Source: Planctomycetia bacterium (lineage in GTDB: Bacteria > Planctomycetota > Planctomycetia > Pirellulales > Thermoguttaceae). From it: 64,000 bases of DNA. Positions 1-9,835 of this stretch are shown here, piece by piece (position 1 is the stretch's first letter; the number at the start of each line of letters is the position of its first letter). The position numbers and the translations under genes are program-made. The stretch lies in NCBI GenBank assembly GCA_030539295.1, contig JAUNSJ010000020.1:1-64000 (forward strand), written 5' to 3'. The notes under the pieces are model-generated. The model had not been told where the DNA came from. It saw nothing but the letters and a program-made list of their open reading frames with translations, and did no database searches.

Positions 1-290
1 TTATTATATATTGAGGAATTATGTAGCGCGCAGGGATCGCGGAGGGGCGCAGAGGCCCCGCTTCAGAATCGGTCGCGCTGGCGCGGGGGAGCTGGCGGCG
101 GTGGAAGATTGTTTTTTTGTGCTGGCCTTACAGGCCGCCGCGTTGTGGTTATGATGGCGTTAGGGCAAATCACGAGATGGTGCGTTGAGTGGGGTGTGTA
201 TGTTTTCGTTATTGCCGGTTCATGGTTGTGACCGGAGGAATAGCGTATTATGGCGGGTTGGCAGTTCCCCGAGTGTTATTGCTGGTTCCA
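1..290. other. Window edge, no gene seen
   Basis: I see no convincing gene here. The stretch lies downstream of the minus-strand gene that ends at 291. It holds two short hairpins (GGGGC/GCCCC near 45-60 and GGCCT/AGGCC near 124-136), neither with a proper T tract. At 203-221 it holds one copy of a short interspersed motif, TTTTCGTTATTGCCGGTTC, that recurs near 58.86 and 62.67 kb. Confidence 0.4.
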
Positions 291-2405
291 TTAAAGTTGC
301 AATGTAAAGTCGATAGCGAACCAGCCGTCGCGGGCGGTTACGGAAGTTGGGACGTAGGTGCCTTTTTTAATAAGTCGATCATTCTTCGCGTCTGAAGTGT
401 CGGTCTCTGCCGTCTCTTTGACCGTCTTGATGCCCTTAATCTCAAACCGGTCTTTAAGACCTTCTTCCAGCCGACTGATAATCATGGTGCGAATCGCCTG
501 GTAGCGTGCGGGTATGGTTTCGCCACGCGTCAGATTACCCGGGAATACGTCCAGTTTCTCTCGCTGCAAAAAGAATTGCTCTCCTTCACGCACAATGGAA
601 TAAACAATTTCAACGTCGAGCTCGGGGTAAGTTCGTTCCTCTTTTTCAAACTGGTCGATATGCATAAGCACAGAAATGGTATCATTCTGAAATTGAGTAA
701 CGACAGGCAAGTCATTAGCGAATGTGAGCCAAAGTTCGTCCTCGTCAGAGACCGTGTCAGAGACGGGCTCGGAGTCAGAAGCGACCTTCTCCGTCTGATT
801 TGTTTCTTCGGTCGTTTCTTTAACCGGCTCGCTTTCTGTTTGTGCATCACTTGCCGTAGAGAAAGTGCGTACCAGCAGAGCGGACATTTCCCGGTCGCTT
901 ACGCGTCTGCCAGCGAAAGCGAACCAGGTTGCATTATTAGGGCAGCTCTCGTGCACGGCAAGCGTCAAGTCCGAATTCCCTTGTACCACATCCGGCACGG
1001 TATGTTTGGGGCGGCCCATCTGAATATCATTTCCGACAATGCCTTGCCAGTAGAATCGTTCGTTAGTCGTTCGGGACGCGATAGCCCGAGGCAAATAATC
1101 GCTGTCGCGTAGAGGTTTTATAAAGCGTTTTTGCAATTCGGCGTTCACTTTACCAACCTGGGCGTTCACTTCGGACTCAAGTTGCGTTGCCACACGCTGC
1201 TCCATGCGTCGTGTCGATTCCGCCTGGGAGTAAGGCTTCTCCTCGTAGACCCGTTGCGTTGCGACATTCTGGCCCAGATTGCCACGGCCGGAATCTATTC
1301 CGGTTACGGTCGATTGTATCTTTCCTTTGGCCTTGGCCTTCGATACTTCCAGATCGTCAACGAAATAGATCGACTTCGTCGCGGTTACCGTGCCGGTATT
1401 TGAGGACCAGACCAGCGCGCCGTCGCGACTGGCAACGGTTTTTGTCTTGATCTCCGTTGTGAGAGTCAGGCCGAACTCTGCCTTGACTTCGTTCGGTACG
1501 AATCGTAACTTGACCGAGCCGTTCAGTTGCCCGTCACCGGTTACCATGGCTCCACGTATTATTTCGTTAACGCCAATAAGTTGCGAGATATTTTTGCCTT
1601 GCTCCTGATCGAGCACGGCAGAACTGGCGCTCACTAAGACGTTGGGACCGCCGAAATAGTCCGAAGTTGTGGCAACAATCGCATCAATTTCTTTACTACG
1701 GCCGTAAAAATAGCGTAAATCGTCCAAGAGGAGAGAAACGGATTCCGCCTTGGCCGGGGTGTAACCAGCGACCAGTTCGGCCACGGCTCCCGGCAGCTCA
1801 TCACAGACAAGGATGGCCTCGGCCTGGTTGTCTTGTGACTCCTCGGCCTTGGCGTCCTGATCCTTACGCAAAGTAATGAGTCTTGTCAGTGACTGGCGAA
1901 CAGGCTGGAACACCGGGCTGTCCAGCCCATCGGCTCCCGAATTGAAAGCATTTAGTGACTTCTCCAAGACGGCCAGGTCCGCTTTGTCGCCGGCAATGGT
2001 TTGCGTTATCTCGGACAGACGCAGGTAGGTTTTCCAGCCGGACGCGTTTCGCCCGCTGGTCATACGGTTAATACCACGATCCAAACTGAGCAACTCCTTT
2101 TTAAGAGTCGCAACCTCTTGTGCAACATCATTTTGCGTATCCGCTAACGGCAGTTTCTTAATCTGCTCGCACAAGGAGTTCACCTTGTTCAGGAAGGCGT
2201 CGCCAGTGGGGGCGTCGGGGGCAGAGTTCGAGTCGGCCTGTGACGCATTTCTGGAGATTGCCGACCCTTCATCGGTGGCCAGTGAAGTGTACCAACCGCT
2301 ACGGGCAATAGCTCCCGCTTCCCCGGCTAACAGGGTCGCGTTCGAGAACAGAGCCAGCGCAAGAGACGCAAAAAGTCCCACAACGGCAAGCGTTCGAATT
2401 TTCAT
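291..2405 (-). CDS. Secreted protein of unknown function, 704 aa
   Basis: I do not recognise the family. The first about 28 residues form a signal peptide (MKIRTLAVVGLFASLALALFS, then an AGA-type cleavage site), so the protein is exported. Residues about 50-330 look helical and charged. A central region holds beta-rich stretches, and an acidic Glu/Ser/Thr linker at about 523-556 separates a C-terminal domain of about 150 residues. That tail ends in short alternating strands. The ATG is preceded by AGGGAGA at a normal distance. A perfect 5-bp-arm inverted repeat (GACAC-ATAC-GTGTC, 2456-2469) lies about 55 bases upstream and could be an operator. The gene stands alone, next to the dapA terminator. 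Large exported proteins of this kind are common in planctomycetes. Confidence 0.85.
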   Translation of the reverse strand: MKIRTLAVVGLFASLALALFSNATLLAGEAGAIARSGWYTSLATDEGSAISRNASQADSNSAPDAPTGDAFLNKVNSLCEQIKKLPLADTQNDVAQEVATLKKELLSLDRGINRMTSGRNASGWKTYLRLSEITQTIAGDKADLAVLEKSLNAFNSGADGLDSPVFQPVRQSLTRLITLRKDQDAKAEESQDNQAEAILVCDELPGAVAELVAGYTPAKAESVSLLLDDLRYFYGRSKEIDAIVATTSDYFGGPNVLVSASSAVLDQEQGKNISQLIGVNEIIRGAMVTGDGQLNGSVKLRFVPNEVKAEFGLTLTTEIKTKTVASRDGALVWSSNTGTVTATKSIYFVDDLEVSKAKAKGKIQSTVTGIDSGRGNLGQNVATQRVYEEKPYSQAESTRRMEQRVATQLESEVNAQVGKVNAELQKRFIKPLRDSDYLPRAIASRTTNERFYWQGIVGNDIQMGRPKHTVPDVVQGNSDLTLAVHESCPNNATWFAFAGRRVSDREMSALLVRTFSTASDAQTESEPVKETTEETNQTEKVASDSEPVSDTVSDEDELWLTFANDLPVVTQFQNDTISVLMHIDQFEKEERTYPELDVEIVYSIVREGEQFFLQREKLDVFPGNLTRGETIPARYQAIRTMIISRLEEGLKDRFEIKGIKTVKETAETDTSDAKNDRLIKKGTYVPTSVTARDGWFAIDFTLQL

Positions 2406-2631
2406 AGCAACTTGTCTCCCTACAAATCAAACAGGTGAACTTCACGGCCAAAACCGACACATACGTGTCACACTTGTCGTCTTTTATGTGTTTCTCTATT
2501 GACCAAATCTGAAGAACCAGTCGGGCTTTGTTGACTCTGGTGTTTAAAAAGCCGATTCTGTCGGCAAACAGGATTGTTCTGTTTGTAGTGATTGCAGTAG
2601 ATAGTTAAAACCAGCAAGAAAATACGCGCAA

Positions 2632-2656
2632 TAAAAAAACCGACCGGATCGGTCGG
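2632..2656 (-). terminator. Rho-independent terminator of dapA
   Basis: A perfect 7-bp stem (CCGACCG-GAT-CGGTCGG) is followed on the minus strand by a run of seven T. It starts 13 bases after the dapA stop codon. Confidence 0.9.
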
Positions 2657-2669
2657 CTTTTCCTAAGTG

Positions 2670-3560
2670 TTACTGGAGGCAGCCGTACTGGACAAGCGTT
2701 TTGCGAAGCTTTGCCAGAGCGGGCTCATCGAGCGGTGTCATGGGCAGTCGCATCTCACCGGAGTCACGGCCGAGCAGGTGCATGGCCGCCTTAACGGGAA
2801 TTGGATTTGTTGCCAGCGAGAGCATATCGCGAGACAACGGAAAGAGTTTGCGGTGCCAGGCCTGGGCCTCCGCTATCTTACCATTATCAAAGGCGTTACA
2901 CATGGCTATGACGTCTTTCGGAATGAAATTTCCGACGACCGAGACGACGCCCCGGGCCCCAACGGACATGAAGGGCAAAGTCAGACTGTCGTCGCCCGAG
3001 AGAATGGTCAGGTCGGTGGCACTGGCAACGCGTGACGCCATGTCCATTTGCCCCGTTGCTTCCTTAACCATAGTAATATTAGGGAGTTCCGACAGCCGAA
3101 TAATCGTGTCGGCGTCAATCATCTTTCCGGTACGGCCCGGAATATTATAAATACAAATGGGAATATTAACCGCTTCGGCCACGGCCTTGAAATGCTGATA
3201 AAACCCTTCCTGCATCGGTTTATTATAATAGGGTCCGACAAGCAGGGCCGCGTCGGCGCCCGCTCGCTCCGCATGTCGCGTGAGTGCAAGAGCTTCCGCG
3301 GTACTGTTCGATCCGGTCCCGGCCATGACTTTGATCTTGCCGGCAGCAGCCTCGACCGTCGCTTCGATGACTTTGCGATGCTCCTCGTGACTGAGGGTTG
3401 GCGACTCGCCTGTCGTCCCGACCGGCACAATGGCCGTCGTTCCCGCCGCTATTTGAAATTCCACTTGCGCTGCCAAGGTCTCGTAATCGACTTCCCCATT
3501 CTTAAATGGAGTTATCATGGCAACGGACAGACCGGCAAAATCTTCACTTCGAGTCGACAT
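2670..3560 (-). CDS. dapA: 4-hydroxy-tetrahydrodipicolinate synthase
   Basis: DapA condenses pyruvate with aspartate semialdehyde in the lysine and meso-diaminopimelate pathway. Seen in the sequence: the N-terminal barrel start [10 protein letters not shown], the [14 protein letters not shown] loop, [23 protein letters not shown] with the active-site tyrosine region, and MVKEATG with the Schiff-base lysine. I place the start at the ATG at 3560 (MSTRSEDF), giving 296 aa, the usual family length. The longer frame begins with a TTG at 3596 that has no ribosome binding site, whereas ACAGGGA precedes 3560. The gene is monocistronic and ends in a strong terminator. A diaminopimelate enzyme fits the presence of peptidoglycan, now accepted for planctomycetes. 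Confidence 0.96.
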   Translation of the reverse strand: MSTRSEDFAGLSVAMITPFKNGEVDYETLAAQVEFQIAAGTTAIVPVGTTGESPTLSHEEHRKVIEATVEAAAGKIKVMAGTGSNSTAEALALTRHAERAGADAALLVGPYYNKPMQEGFYQHFKAVAEAVNIPICIYNIPGRTGKMIDADTIIRLSELPNITMVKEATGQMDMASRVASATDLTILSGDDSLTLPFMSVGARGVVSVVGNFIPKDVIAMCNAFDNGKIAEAQAWHRKLFPLSRDMLSLATNPIPVKAAMHLLGRDSGEMRLPMTPLDEPALAKLRKTLVQYGCLQ

Positions 3561-3948
3561 ATCAAAAATCCCTGTAAAAACGGATGGATGTGGCAAGACG
3601 GGTCTAGTCGTGGCTGTCGCTTTCGACGCCCAAGAGCGGAAAAACCGGCCGCGACGTGACCTCGTCTGACTTTCTTAATAGAAGTATAGGATAATCCGCT
3701 CTTTTTGATACCCCCCCCGGGGCAAAAAAGGGACGAGATGCTGGCAGGACGTGACTCTGGTAAGCCGTTCATGCACGCACAACGGGACCAAACCGTACTT
3801 TACGGTAAAAAAATGGAAAATTTTCCAAAAAATTGTGAATAAGGTTCTTGGCATAATGGAGAAATGAGGGTAAACTGAAAAGACCTGCCTCAGGCAAAAC
3901 AAATTACGGGACACCCCAACACCGATTAGTTAGACAAGGAGTAGAATT
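3561..3948. other. Divergent intergenic region, dapA / FGE-like gene
   Basis: This region of about 390 bases must hold the promoters of two divergent genes. I see a C-rich/G-rich element (a run of C followed by GGGG near 3711-3722) and an AT-rich stretch at 3808-3850. I find no pair of good -35 and -10 boxes, so no promoter is called. No ORF with a ribosome binding site is present. Confidence 0.4.
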
Positions 3949-5091
3949 GTGAGACGCGCATTGTTTTGTGTGCTGTTTATTGGCTTACTATCCACCTCGC
4001 AGATCCAAGCGCAGGATTATTCCACGAATCCGGCGACGGAAAATGCGACGACCTGGCTGGAAGCCCCTGTTGCCAATCCAGACGCGGACGCGGCAACGCC
4101 TGCCGACATGAAAGCTTACGAAGAGCAGCTTCAGAGTCACTTACCGAATGAAAAGATCACCTTCAAGATGGTTCCGATTCAAGGGGGCAAATTCCTCTTG
4201 GGTAGTCCGGAGTCAGAAGCGGGCCGTGGTGAAGATGAAGGTCCGCAGGTTGAAGTGGAAATAGAACCGTTCTGGATGGAAGAGCATGAAGTCACATGGC
4301 CGGAATTCGAACTGTTTGCTTTGCTGTATCTGGCGAACGCCCGTAAGGAAGGGAAAGTGGAAGGGACGGACCGCGACGTCAAGGCGGATGCCCTGGCCGC
4401 GCCGACCCCGCCTTACAGTATAGGGACGATCAGCTATAATAACAGCGGAAAAGACCAGTATCCGGCGAGCGGGCTGACCCGTTATTGTGCTCAAATGTAT
4501 TGCAAATGGCTTACGGCCATAACAGGTCGTTATTATCGTCTGCCGACGGAAGCGGAGTGGGAATACGCGGCGCGAGCTGGTTCCACGACAGCTTACTCTT
4601 TTGGCGACGACCCGGCCGAGCTTGAGAAATACGGCTGGTTCCTTGGCAACTCGCCTGACGGCTATACGAAGATCATGCAGAAAGAGCCGAATGCGTGGGG
4701 ACTCTACGACATGCATGGGAACGTGTGCGAATGGGTTATGGACCAATATAAGAAGAATTCCTATAAGAAGTTGTCCGAAGGGAAGCAGGAAGGTCCTTTT
4801 GTGACCCCGTCGAAGCCGCTTTCCGTGTACAAAATGTTCGATGAAATTGCTCGTGGCGGTTCCTGTGCTCATGAAGCCGCGGATTGTCGTAGTGCCAAGC
4901 GCATCGTTTCGACGAAAGAGTGGAAAGCGCAAGACCCCATGTTCCCGCAAAGTATTTGGTGGATGACAGAAGCCCCTTACGTTGGGTTTCGCGTGGTTCG
5001 TCCGTTTAAAGTACCCTCGGCGGAAGAAGCCGCTTTGTACGAGCCGGACGTCAATATTTGGCTCAAGTATAAGGAACTGAATCCGCGCTAG
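3949..5091 (+). CDS. Secreted FGE-sulfatase (SUMF1) domain protein
   Basis: This is a 380-aa exported protein with a signal peptide (MRRALFCVLFIGLLSTSQIQAQ). It starts with GTG, supported by AAGGAG eight bases upstream. From about residue 55 it carries a formylglycine-generating-enzyme-like fold: VPIQGGKFLLGSP, WMEEHEVTWPEFELF, RLPTEAEWEYAARAG, NAWGLYDMHGNVCEWV, ARGGSC and YVGFRVVRPF. True sulfatase-activating FGE has two catalytic cysteines in a GGSxxC-x4-C arrangement. Here the segment reads RGGSC-x6-C, so the cysteine spacing differs. The protein may therefore be one of the many non-catalytic or ligand-binding SUMF1 relatives of planctomycetes rather than a sulfatase activator. No sulfatase gene is nearby. 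A terminator follows directly. Confidence 0.85.
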   Translation: MRRALFCVLFIGLLSTSQIQAQDYSTNPATENATTWLEAPVANPDADAATPADMKAYEEQLQSHLPNEKITFKMVPIQGGKFLLGSPESEAGRGEDEGPQVEVEIEPFWMEEHEVTWPEFELFALLYLANARKEGKVEGTDRDVKADALAAPTPPYSIGTISYNNSGKDQYPASGLTRYCAQMYCKWLTAITGRYYRLPTEAEWEYAARAGSTTAYSFGDDPAELEKYGWFLGNSPDGYTKIMQKEPNAWGLYDMHGNVCEWVMDQYKKNSYKKLSEGKQEGPFVTPSKPLSVYKMFDEIARGGSCAHEAADCRSAKRIVSTKEWKAQDPMFPQSIWWMTEAPYVGFRVVRPFKVPSAEEAALYEPDVNIWLKYKELNPR

Positions 5092-5093
5092 TG

Positions 5094-5133
5094 AAAAAAA
5101 GGGGGATTTTTTCCAAAAAAAGTCCCTTTTTTT
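5094..5133 (+). terminator. Terminator after the FGE-like gene
   Basis: Seven A plus GGG pair with CCC plus seven T (5094-5103 with 5124-5133), and an inner GGA/TCC extends the stem. The T run and position three bases after the stop codon make a good intrinsic terminator. It could work in both directions. Confidence 0.8.
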
Positions 5134-5336
5134 GCCAGGAGCCGGTTGTACAGGCAGCTGGAACTGGGTAAAATTGATAATATAGGGAATCGGCCTTACC
5201 GGTTATGTCCCGTCAGGAACCGGATACATGGAATATATCTGATTTGCGACCTGTCGGGAACATATCGGTTATTTTGATATTTCCAAAAAACTTTTGAAAT
5301 TTCTTCATTTCTGGAGCAGGAAAGGGGAGATTTCGG

Positions 5337-5365
5337 TTGAAATTAAGGCCTCCTTAAGATATAAA
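5337..5365 (+). promoter_or_regulatory. Candidate promoter with a palindromic spacer (operator?)
   Basis: TTGAAA (5337-5342) and TATAAA (5360-5365) are separated by exactly 17 bases. The spacer holds a perfect inverted repeat, TTAAGG-CCT-CCTTAA (5343-5357). The predicted transcript would have a leader of about 148 bases before the VWA gene start at 5520. That leader holds a small hairpin (TTCGG/CCGAA, about 5402-5419). A repressor binding in the spacer would block transcription; that part is inference. Confidence 0.55.
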
Positions 5366-5519
5366 TATATTTACAGGGTTGTGCGCCGTGGCGGCAAAGG
5401 ATTTTCGGTCTGTGGGCCGAAGGAGGTCCAATGCGGCAAGCGGCCCCTGCATACGTATACGAAATACCTGGTGTAATCAGACGCGATTAACAAGAAATAG
5501 CGGAGAAGAGGTTCAGAAT

Positions 5520-8500
5520 ATGAGAAACCATCTTGTCAAGATGTTGGTTCCAGTAGTGGCAATCATGGCGATCATGGCCGGCAATTGTCGAGGAGCACAG
5601 GCAGAGGAGGCAACAGCGGAGACGTTTGCAATGGGCGACGGCTCCAGTTACTTTTTGGTTCCCCTGACGGCTCCGGCCGCCGCGGCGAATCAAGAGTTCA
5701 CCGATGTGGCCATACTGGTCGATGTATCGGCCAGTCAGATGTCGCCGGAAGTCCGTAAAAACGGACAGGACGCGGTCACGACTCTGGTTAGTAATTTGCC
5801 GGAGAATGCCCGGGTTCAGATCTTTACGGTCGACAACGAAACTCTTTCTCTTACCGAGGGATTTGTTCCGAAAACGTCACCCAAGGTCCAGGAAGCGTTG
5901 GAATCACTGAAGACGAATACGCCGTTGGGAGCCGCAGATCTGGAGAAGTCGATACGGGTGGCCAGTGCCTCCTTTGACTTCTTTGAGAACGCTAATCGTT
6001 CTATTGCCTTTATAGGCCGCGGGATAAGCACATCGGCCGTCTTTGATGAGGCGACCTTTGTGAACCTGGTGGAGACGCTGCACAACGACCGTGTTCCGGT
6101 AAACGTTTTCGCAAATGGAACAATGACGAATCTGAAGACACTTGGTGCCTTGGCGAACCAGACAGGGGGTTATGTGGTAGACCCGGCCGTAACTTCGGGT
6201 ACGGACGCTGGTACGCTGCTGGCGAAAGCGGCTACGGCCACCGTCTATTGGCCCACGGCTACGGAGTTCGACAATCTGCCCAATGGAGTGACCCTGTATC
6301 CGAATCCACTTCCCCCGATTCGAAGTGACCGCGAGACTTACGTTGTTGGCATGTCGCAAGAGCAGGGTGTCGGTGGCGAGTTCTCTTTGCCGGTGATTTA
6401 TGGAGATCAGGTCGCAACGGACTTGACCTGGACGGTGCAAAGTGGCGAATCCAAGGCAACGAACCAATATTTGTACAAGCTGGTGGAGAATGCGTCGCGA
6501 GATCAAGGGCAGACGCTGCCGCTGGCTGGACGAGTTCTTTTAAATGAAGTCGCTATTGCAAGTGACGAGACGGCGGAAAGTGCCACGGAACTGGCCCAGG
6601 AAGCTATTGAGGCGGGTGACGTCGCAACGGCGGAACGGCTTGCGAAACTGGCTAAGGACCAGGCTCCGCAGAGCGAACAGGCGAATCAGATTCTGGCCCA
6701 AACAGCGGCTTTTGACAAGGCGGAATCCGTCCTTATGGGCGCTCCTGTCAGTCCGATAGCCAATGAGAACGGACTCATGCAAGCGGCCTCGGCGAATCAG
6801 GCGGTTGCGACTTCAGCCGCACGAGCGGAAGTCGCTGCCGTTCGACAGGATGCACGCAAGCTCGCCGTGACCGACCCGGACGGCGCCATTGATATGATCA
6901 AACAGCAAATTAGCGGTGTCAAACGACTTGCGTTCCTTTCGGACCAGGATCGGGATGCCCTGTTAAGTGACCTTGCCAATGAGGCGGTCATGCTGCGTCG
7001 TGTTAAGGCTGACAAAGAACTTCGCGATTATCGTTCACTTCGTGACTTGGCCACGACGGATTCGAAGATCAAGGCCATGCAGCTTCGCGAGACGAATCAG
7101 AAGAAGATCGAAGAAATGATGAAGCGGTTCAACGCTCTGGTCGATCAGCAGCAGTTTGTTCTGGCTTGGGAAGTGGCCACGGCGGCGGCCGAGTTGACGG
7201 AGAACCTGGCTTTGCCGGTGCAAGCGGCTCACGTAGTTGCGGCTAAAGACGCGTACACGGAGAATCAGGACCTCCGCATACGCCGCCGCAAAGGGTTCCT
7301 CGACGTCCTCATGTCCGTAGAGCGGTCCAACGTTCCCATTTCGGACGAGCCGCCGATTATCTATCCGGACCCGGAAACCTGGCTCGCCTTGAGCAAACAG
7401 CGTAAGGAGAAATATTCCGATACGTCACTGTTTACCGAGTCGGAGCAGTCGCAGAAGATCTCCAAGGCCCTCGACGCCATCGTCGATGTCGAAGGAAGTG
7501 CGGAAGCGGAACTTTCTCTTCAGGACTGGCTCTCCCGTATGAGCAAGGAGCTGGATTTCAATGTCTTCTTCGATTCCGTTAATATCGAAGAGACAGCTGG
7601 TCCGCCGTCCAGTTTGTTCATAACGCAACCGCTGCACGGTATTACGCTGCGGAACGCATTAAAGCACGTTCTGCGCCCTTACGAATTGAGTTTCACCGTT
7701 GTTGACGATGCGCTGTTTATAACGACGCAAGACGAACTTAAGAATAACGCGGACCTGGCGACCTCGCTCCGAGTCTATCCGGTACCAGACCTCATCTTCC
7801 AGCCGAACTCCGGTCAGTCAGGAGGCGGCTTCGGTGGCGGAATGAGCAATGGGATGAACGGAGGTTCGGGCGGTATGGGCGGCTTCGGCGGTCGTGGCGG
7901 TAACATGGGTGGCGGTGGCGGCTGGTTCGTTCCGGCGGAAAAACCGCTCGGGACCGACGCGGTCGAGTCTGCTCCTGCGGAAAATCTCGATCAGAAATGG
8001 GATGCCTGGTTCACCGCCAACATGCCTCAATCGCCCGCGCTGGATGCCAGTGAAACGGAAGAAGCGATTGCAAAGAACAATGAAGCGTTGGCCGCTTACG
8101 AAAAGGAAGTTACCCGTTTCAATACGGACCTTCTGGCTCAAGTCCTTGACTTTTGCAAGGGGAAGCAGTATGACGAAGCCAAAGCTCTGATAAAGAGTTA
8201 TATTCGAACCGGAACGCCGGCAAGCTGGGTCTATGAAGCCCTCGTCCTCGTTCTTCTCCAGAGCAACGCTCCGGAAGCGGAAGTGGAAAAGGCCATTCTG
8301 TCCGTTGCCGACTTTACGAGTGACCCGATTACCGTCCTGGGCGTGGCGGCCTATCTTGAGACGGTCGGCTACAAAGCCCGGGCACTCAAGCTATACCGTG
8401 AAGTCAGCAAAGCGTCGCCGGCCCGTCCGGAACCTTACGTTCGCGGTCTTGCCCTTGCCCAGGAGCTGAACGATGAAGAGGCCCAAAAGTGGGTCGCGCT

Positions 8501-9638
8501 CGGAATTGCCTCGCAGGCTTGGGAAGGTAAACTGGTTGAGGATGTATGGCAGAGCGGTCTGGATATGGCCCGCTCTCTGGTCGACAAGATGACGGAAGAA
8601 GGTCGCACGGAAGAAGCGGCGGCGTTTGAAAAGGCCATGAGTGAGGCCCTGGTCCGCGATGTTATTGTGGAAGTGCACTGGACAGGGGAGGCCGAAATTG
8701 ACCTGGCCGTTCAGGAGCCGACCAATACGGTCTGCTGGTATGGCGGGCGTCGGACTACCGCTGGAGGTATTTTGCGTCGTGACCCCATGTCGTTTGAAAC
8801 GACCGATGCACAAAAAGAAGGCGAGCGTGTGCGAGTCTATACGTGTCCCATGGGCTATAACGGCGAGTACAACGTGCTCGTTTCGCGAACCTGGGGCGAG
8901 CTTCCTCAAGGGAAAGTCGGTGTCCGCATTATTACCAATGCCGGTTCGGAGCAGGAGCATTCCGCGTTCCAGACGGTAGAGTTGAAGGACGATCAGGCGG
9001 CCTTCACTGTATCTCTTGAGAATGGACGTCGTCATGAGGATGAAAAAGAGGAATTCCTGACCACGGCCAGTTTGATCAATCAGATGCAAATTCACAATCA
9101 GAAGGTTCTTTCTGACAAGGTGGCGACCTATTCCGACAATCGAGCTGCGGAAGCCTCGAAGACGGCAGCGGCCAATCAGGCAGCGGCGGCGGGTTACGAG
9201 TCGTCCTATCGGACGTCATCGGTGCCGGGTGCCACGACTTCCTCCAAGGCGACTGAATATTCCCTTCCGGAAGTCCAGTACACGCGGGAATCAGGTTATA
9301 TGCCGATCGTGGATTTCTTCTCCGTTGGTGTTGACTGGATGGCTGGGGCGGTTCCGATGGACGCGCGTCGATACATTTTATTCTCCGGCCCGCCAGAGTT
9401 TACGGGTTTGGTTCGAATGTTTACTTACAATTCGAGCGATGGTTCTTCCGGAGGCGGCAGTGGCGGCGGCTACGGTGGCAATAGTGGCGGTGGCTATGGG
9501 AACAATAGCAATGGTAATAACAGTTACGGCGGCGGTAATAACCGTAATGGTAATAGTAACAACAGCTACGGCGGCAATAATAACAGCAACAGTAGCCGCA
9601 ACAGTGGCGGCTATGGTGGTAACAGCGGTGGCTGGTAA
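5520..9638 (+). CDS. Large secreted VWA-domain protein with Gly/Asn/Ser-rich tail
   Basis: I choose the ATG at 5520 because it follows GGAGAAGAGG and starts a clear signal peptide (MRNHLVKMLVPVVAIMAIMAG); a longer frame runs back to 5379. The mature protein (about 1372 aa in all) begins with a von Willebrand A domain whose MIDAS motif is intact (DVSAS). Then come helical, TPR-like stretches and a segment resembling the short secretin/TonB N-terminal domain (STN). In the latter, LSLQDWLSRMSKELDFNVFF is followed by PLHGITLRNALKHVLRPYELSF. A glycine/methionine-rich linker, more helical repeats and a beta-rich region follow. The last about 70 residues are almost only Gly, Asn, Ser and Tyr. The gene stands alone between a promoter with a palindrome and a terminator. 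Its role is unknown; a surface or periplasmic binding scaffold is an inference. Confidence 0.85.
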   Translation: MRNHLVKMLVPVVAIMAIMAGNCRGAQAEEATAETFAMGDGSSYFLVPLTAPAAAANQEFTDVAILVDVSASQMSPEVRKNGQDAVTTLVSNLPENARVQIFTVDNETLSLTEGFVPKTSPKVQEALESLKTNTPLGAADLEKSIRVASASFDFFENANRSIAFIGRGISTSAVFDEATFVNLVETLHNDRVPVNVFANGTMTNLKTLGALANQTGGYVVDPAVTSGTDAGTLLAKAATATVYWPTATEFDNLPNGVTLYPNPLPPIRSDRETYVVGMSQEQGVGGEFSLPVIYGDQVATDLTWTVQSGESKATNQYLYKLVENASRDQGQTLPLAGRVLLNEVAIASDETAESATELAQEAIEAGDVATAERLAKLAKDQAPQSEQANQILAQTAAFDKAESVLMGAPVSPIANENGLMQAASANQAVATSAARAEVAAVRQDARKLAVTDPDGAIDMIKQQISGVKRLAFLSDQDRDALLSDLANEAVMLRRVKADKELRDYRSLRDLATTDSKIKAMQLRETNQKKIEEMMKRFNALVDQQQFVLAWEVATAAAELTENLALPVQAAHVVAAKDAYTENQDLRIRRRKGFLDVLMSVERSNVPISDEPPIIYPDPETWLALSKQRKEKYSDTSLFTESEQSQKISKALDAIVDVEGSAEAELSLQDWLSRMSKELDFNVFFDSVNIEETAGPPSSLFITQPLHGITLRNALKHVLRPYELSFTVVDDALFITTQDELKNNADLATSLRVYPVPDLIFQPNSGQSGGGFGGGMSNGMNGGSGGMGGFGGRGGNMGGGGGWFVPAEKPLGTDAVESAPAENLDQKWDAWFTANMPQSPALDASETEEAIAKNNEALAAYEKEVTRFNTDLLAQVLDFCKGKQYDEAKALIKSYIRTGTPASWVYEALVLVLLQSNAPEAEVEKAILSVADFTSDPITVLGVAAYLETVGYKARALKLYREVSKASPARPEPYVRGLALAQELNDEEAQKWVALGIASQAWEGKLVEDVWQSGLDMARSLVDKMTEEGRTEEAAAFEKAMSEALVRDVIVEVHWTGEAEIDLAVQEPTNTVCWYGGRRTTAGGILRRDPMSFETTDAQKEGERVRVYTCPMGYNGEYNVLVSRTWGELPQGKVGVRIITNAGSEQEHSAFQTVELKDDQAAFTVSLENGRRHEDEKEEFLTTASLINQMQIHNQKVLSDKVATYSDNRAAEASKTAAANQAAAAGYESSYRTSSVPGATTSSKATEYSLPEVQYTRESGYMPIVDFFSVGVDWMAGAVPMDARRYILFSGPPEFTGLVRMFTYNSSDGSSGGGSGGGYGGNSGGGYGNNSNGNNSYGGGNNRNGNSNNSYGGNNNSNSSRNSGGYGGNSGGW

Positions 9639-9660
9639 TTCCCATTGTGACAGATGAGTA

Positions 9661-9690
9661 AGGGGCCTGGTTGGACCAGGCTCCTTTTTT
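9661..9690 (+). terminator. Terminator after the VWA gene
   Basis: The arms AGGGGCCTGG and CCAGGCTCCT form a long GC-rich stem with a five-base loop, followed by a run of T. It begins 22 bases after the stop codon. Confidence 0.9.
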
Positions 9691-9835
9691 CAAAACGAAG
9701 AAGATGTGTCCGGAGCCACTTTCTACAGGCAGATTTGTGTTTTGCGACGGTTTCCTGGGGCACAAGGCTTGCGATTAGGACCAGAAGGTCCGGGAAATTT
9801 TTAAAAAATTCCCTGAACGAGAGGATTTTATAGAC

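Noticed and set aside
3949..5091. Active sulfatase-activating FGE
   Set aside because: The two catalytic cysteines are not at the usual spacing (C-x6-C instead of C-x4-C) and no sulfatase gene is near, so I only call a SUMF1-domain protein.
9421..9765. A Cys/His/Arg-rich minus-strand ORF opposite the VWA tail
   Set aside because: It is the antisense reading of the Gly/Asn-rich codons and has no ribosome binding site.
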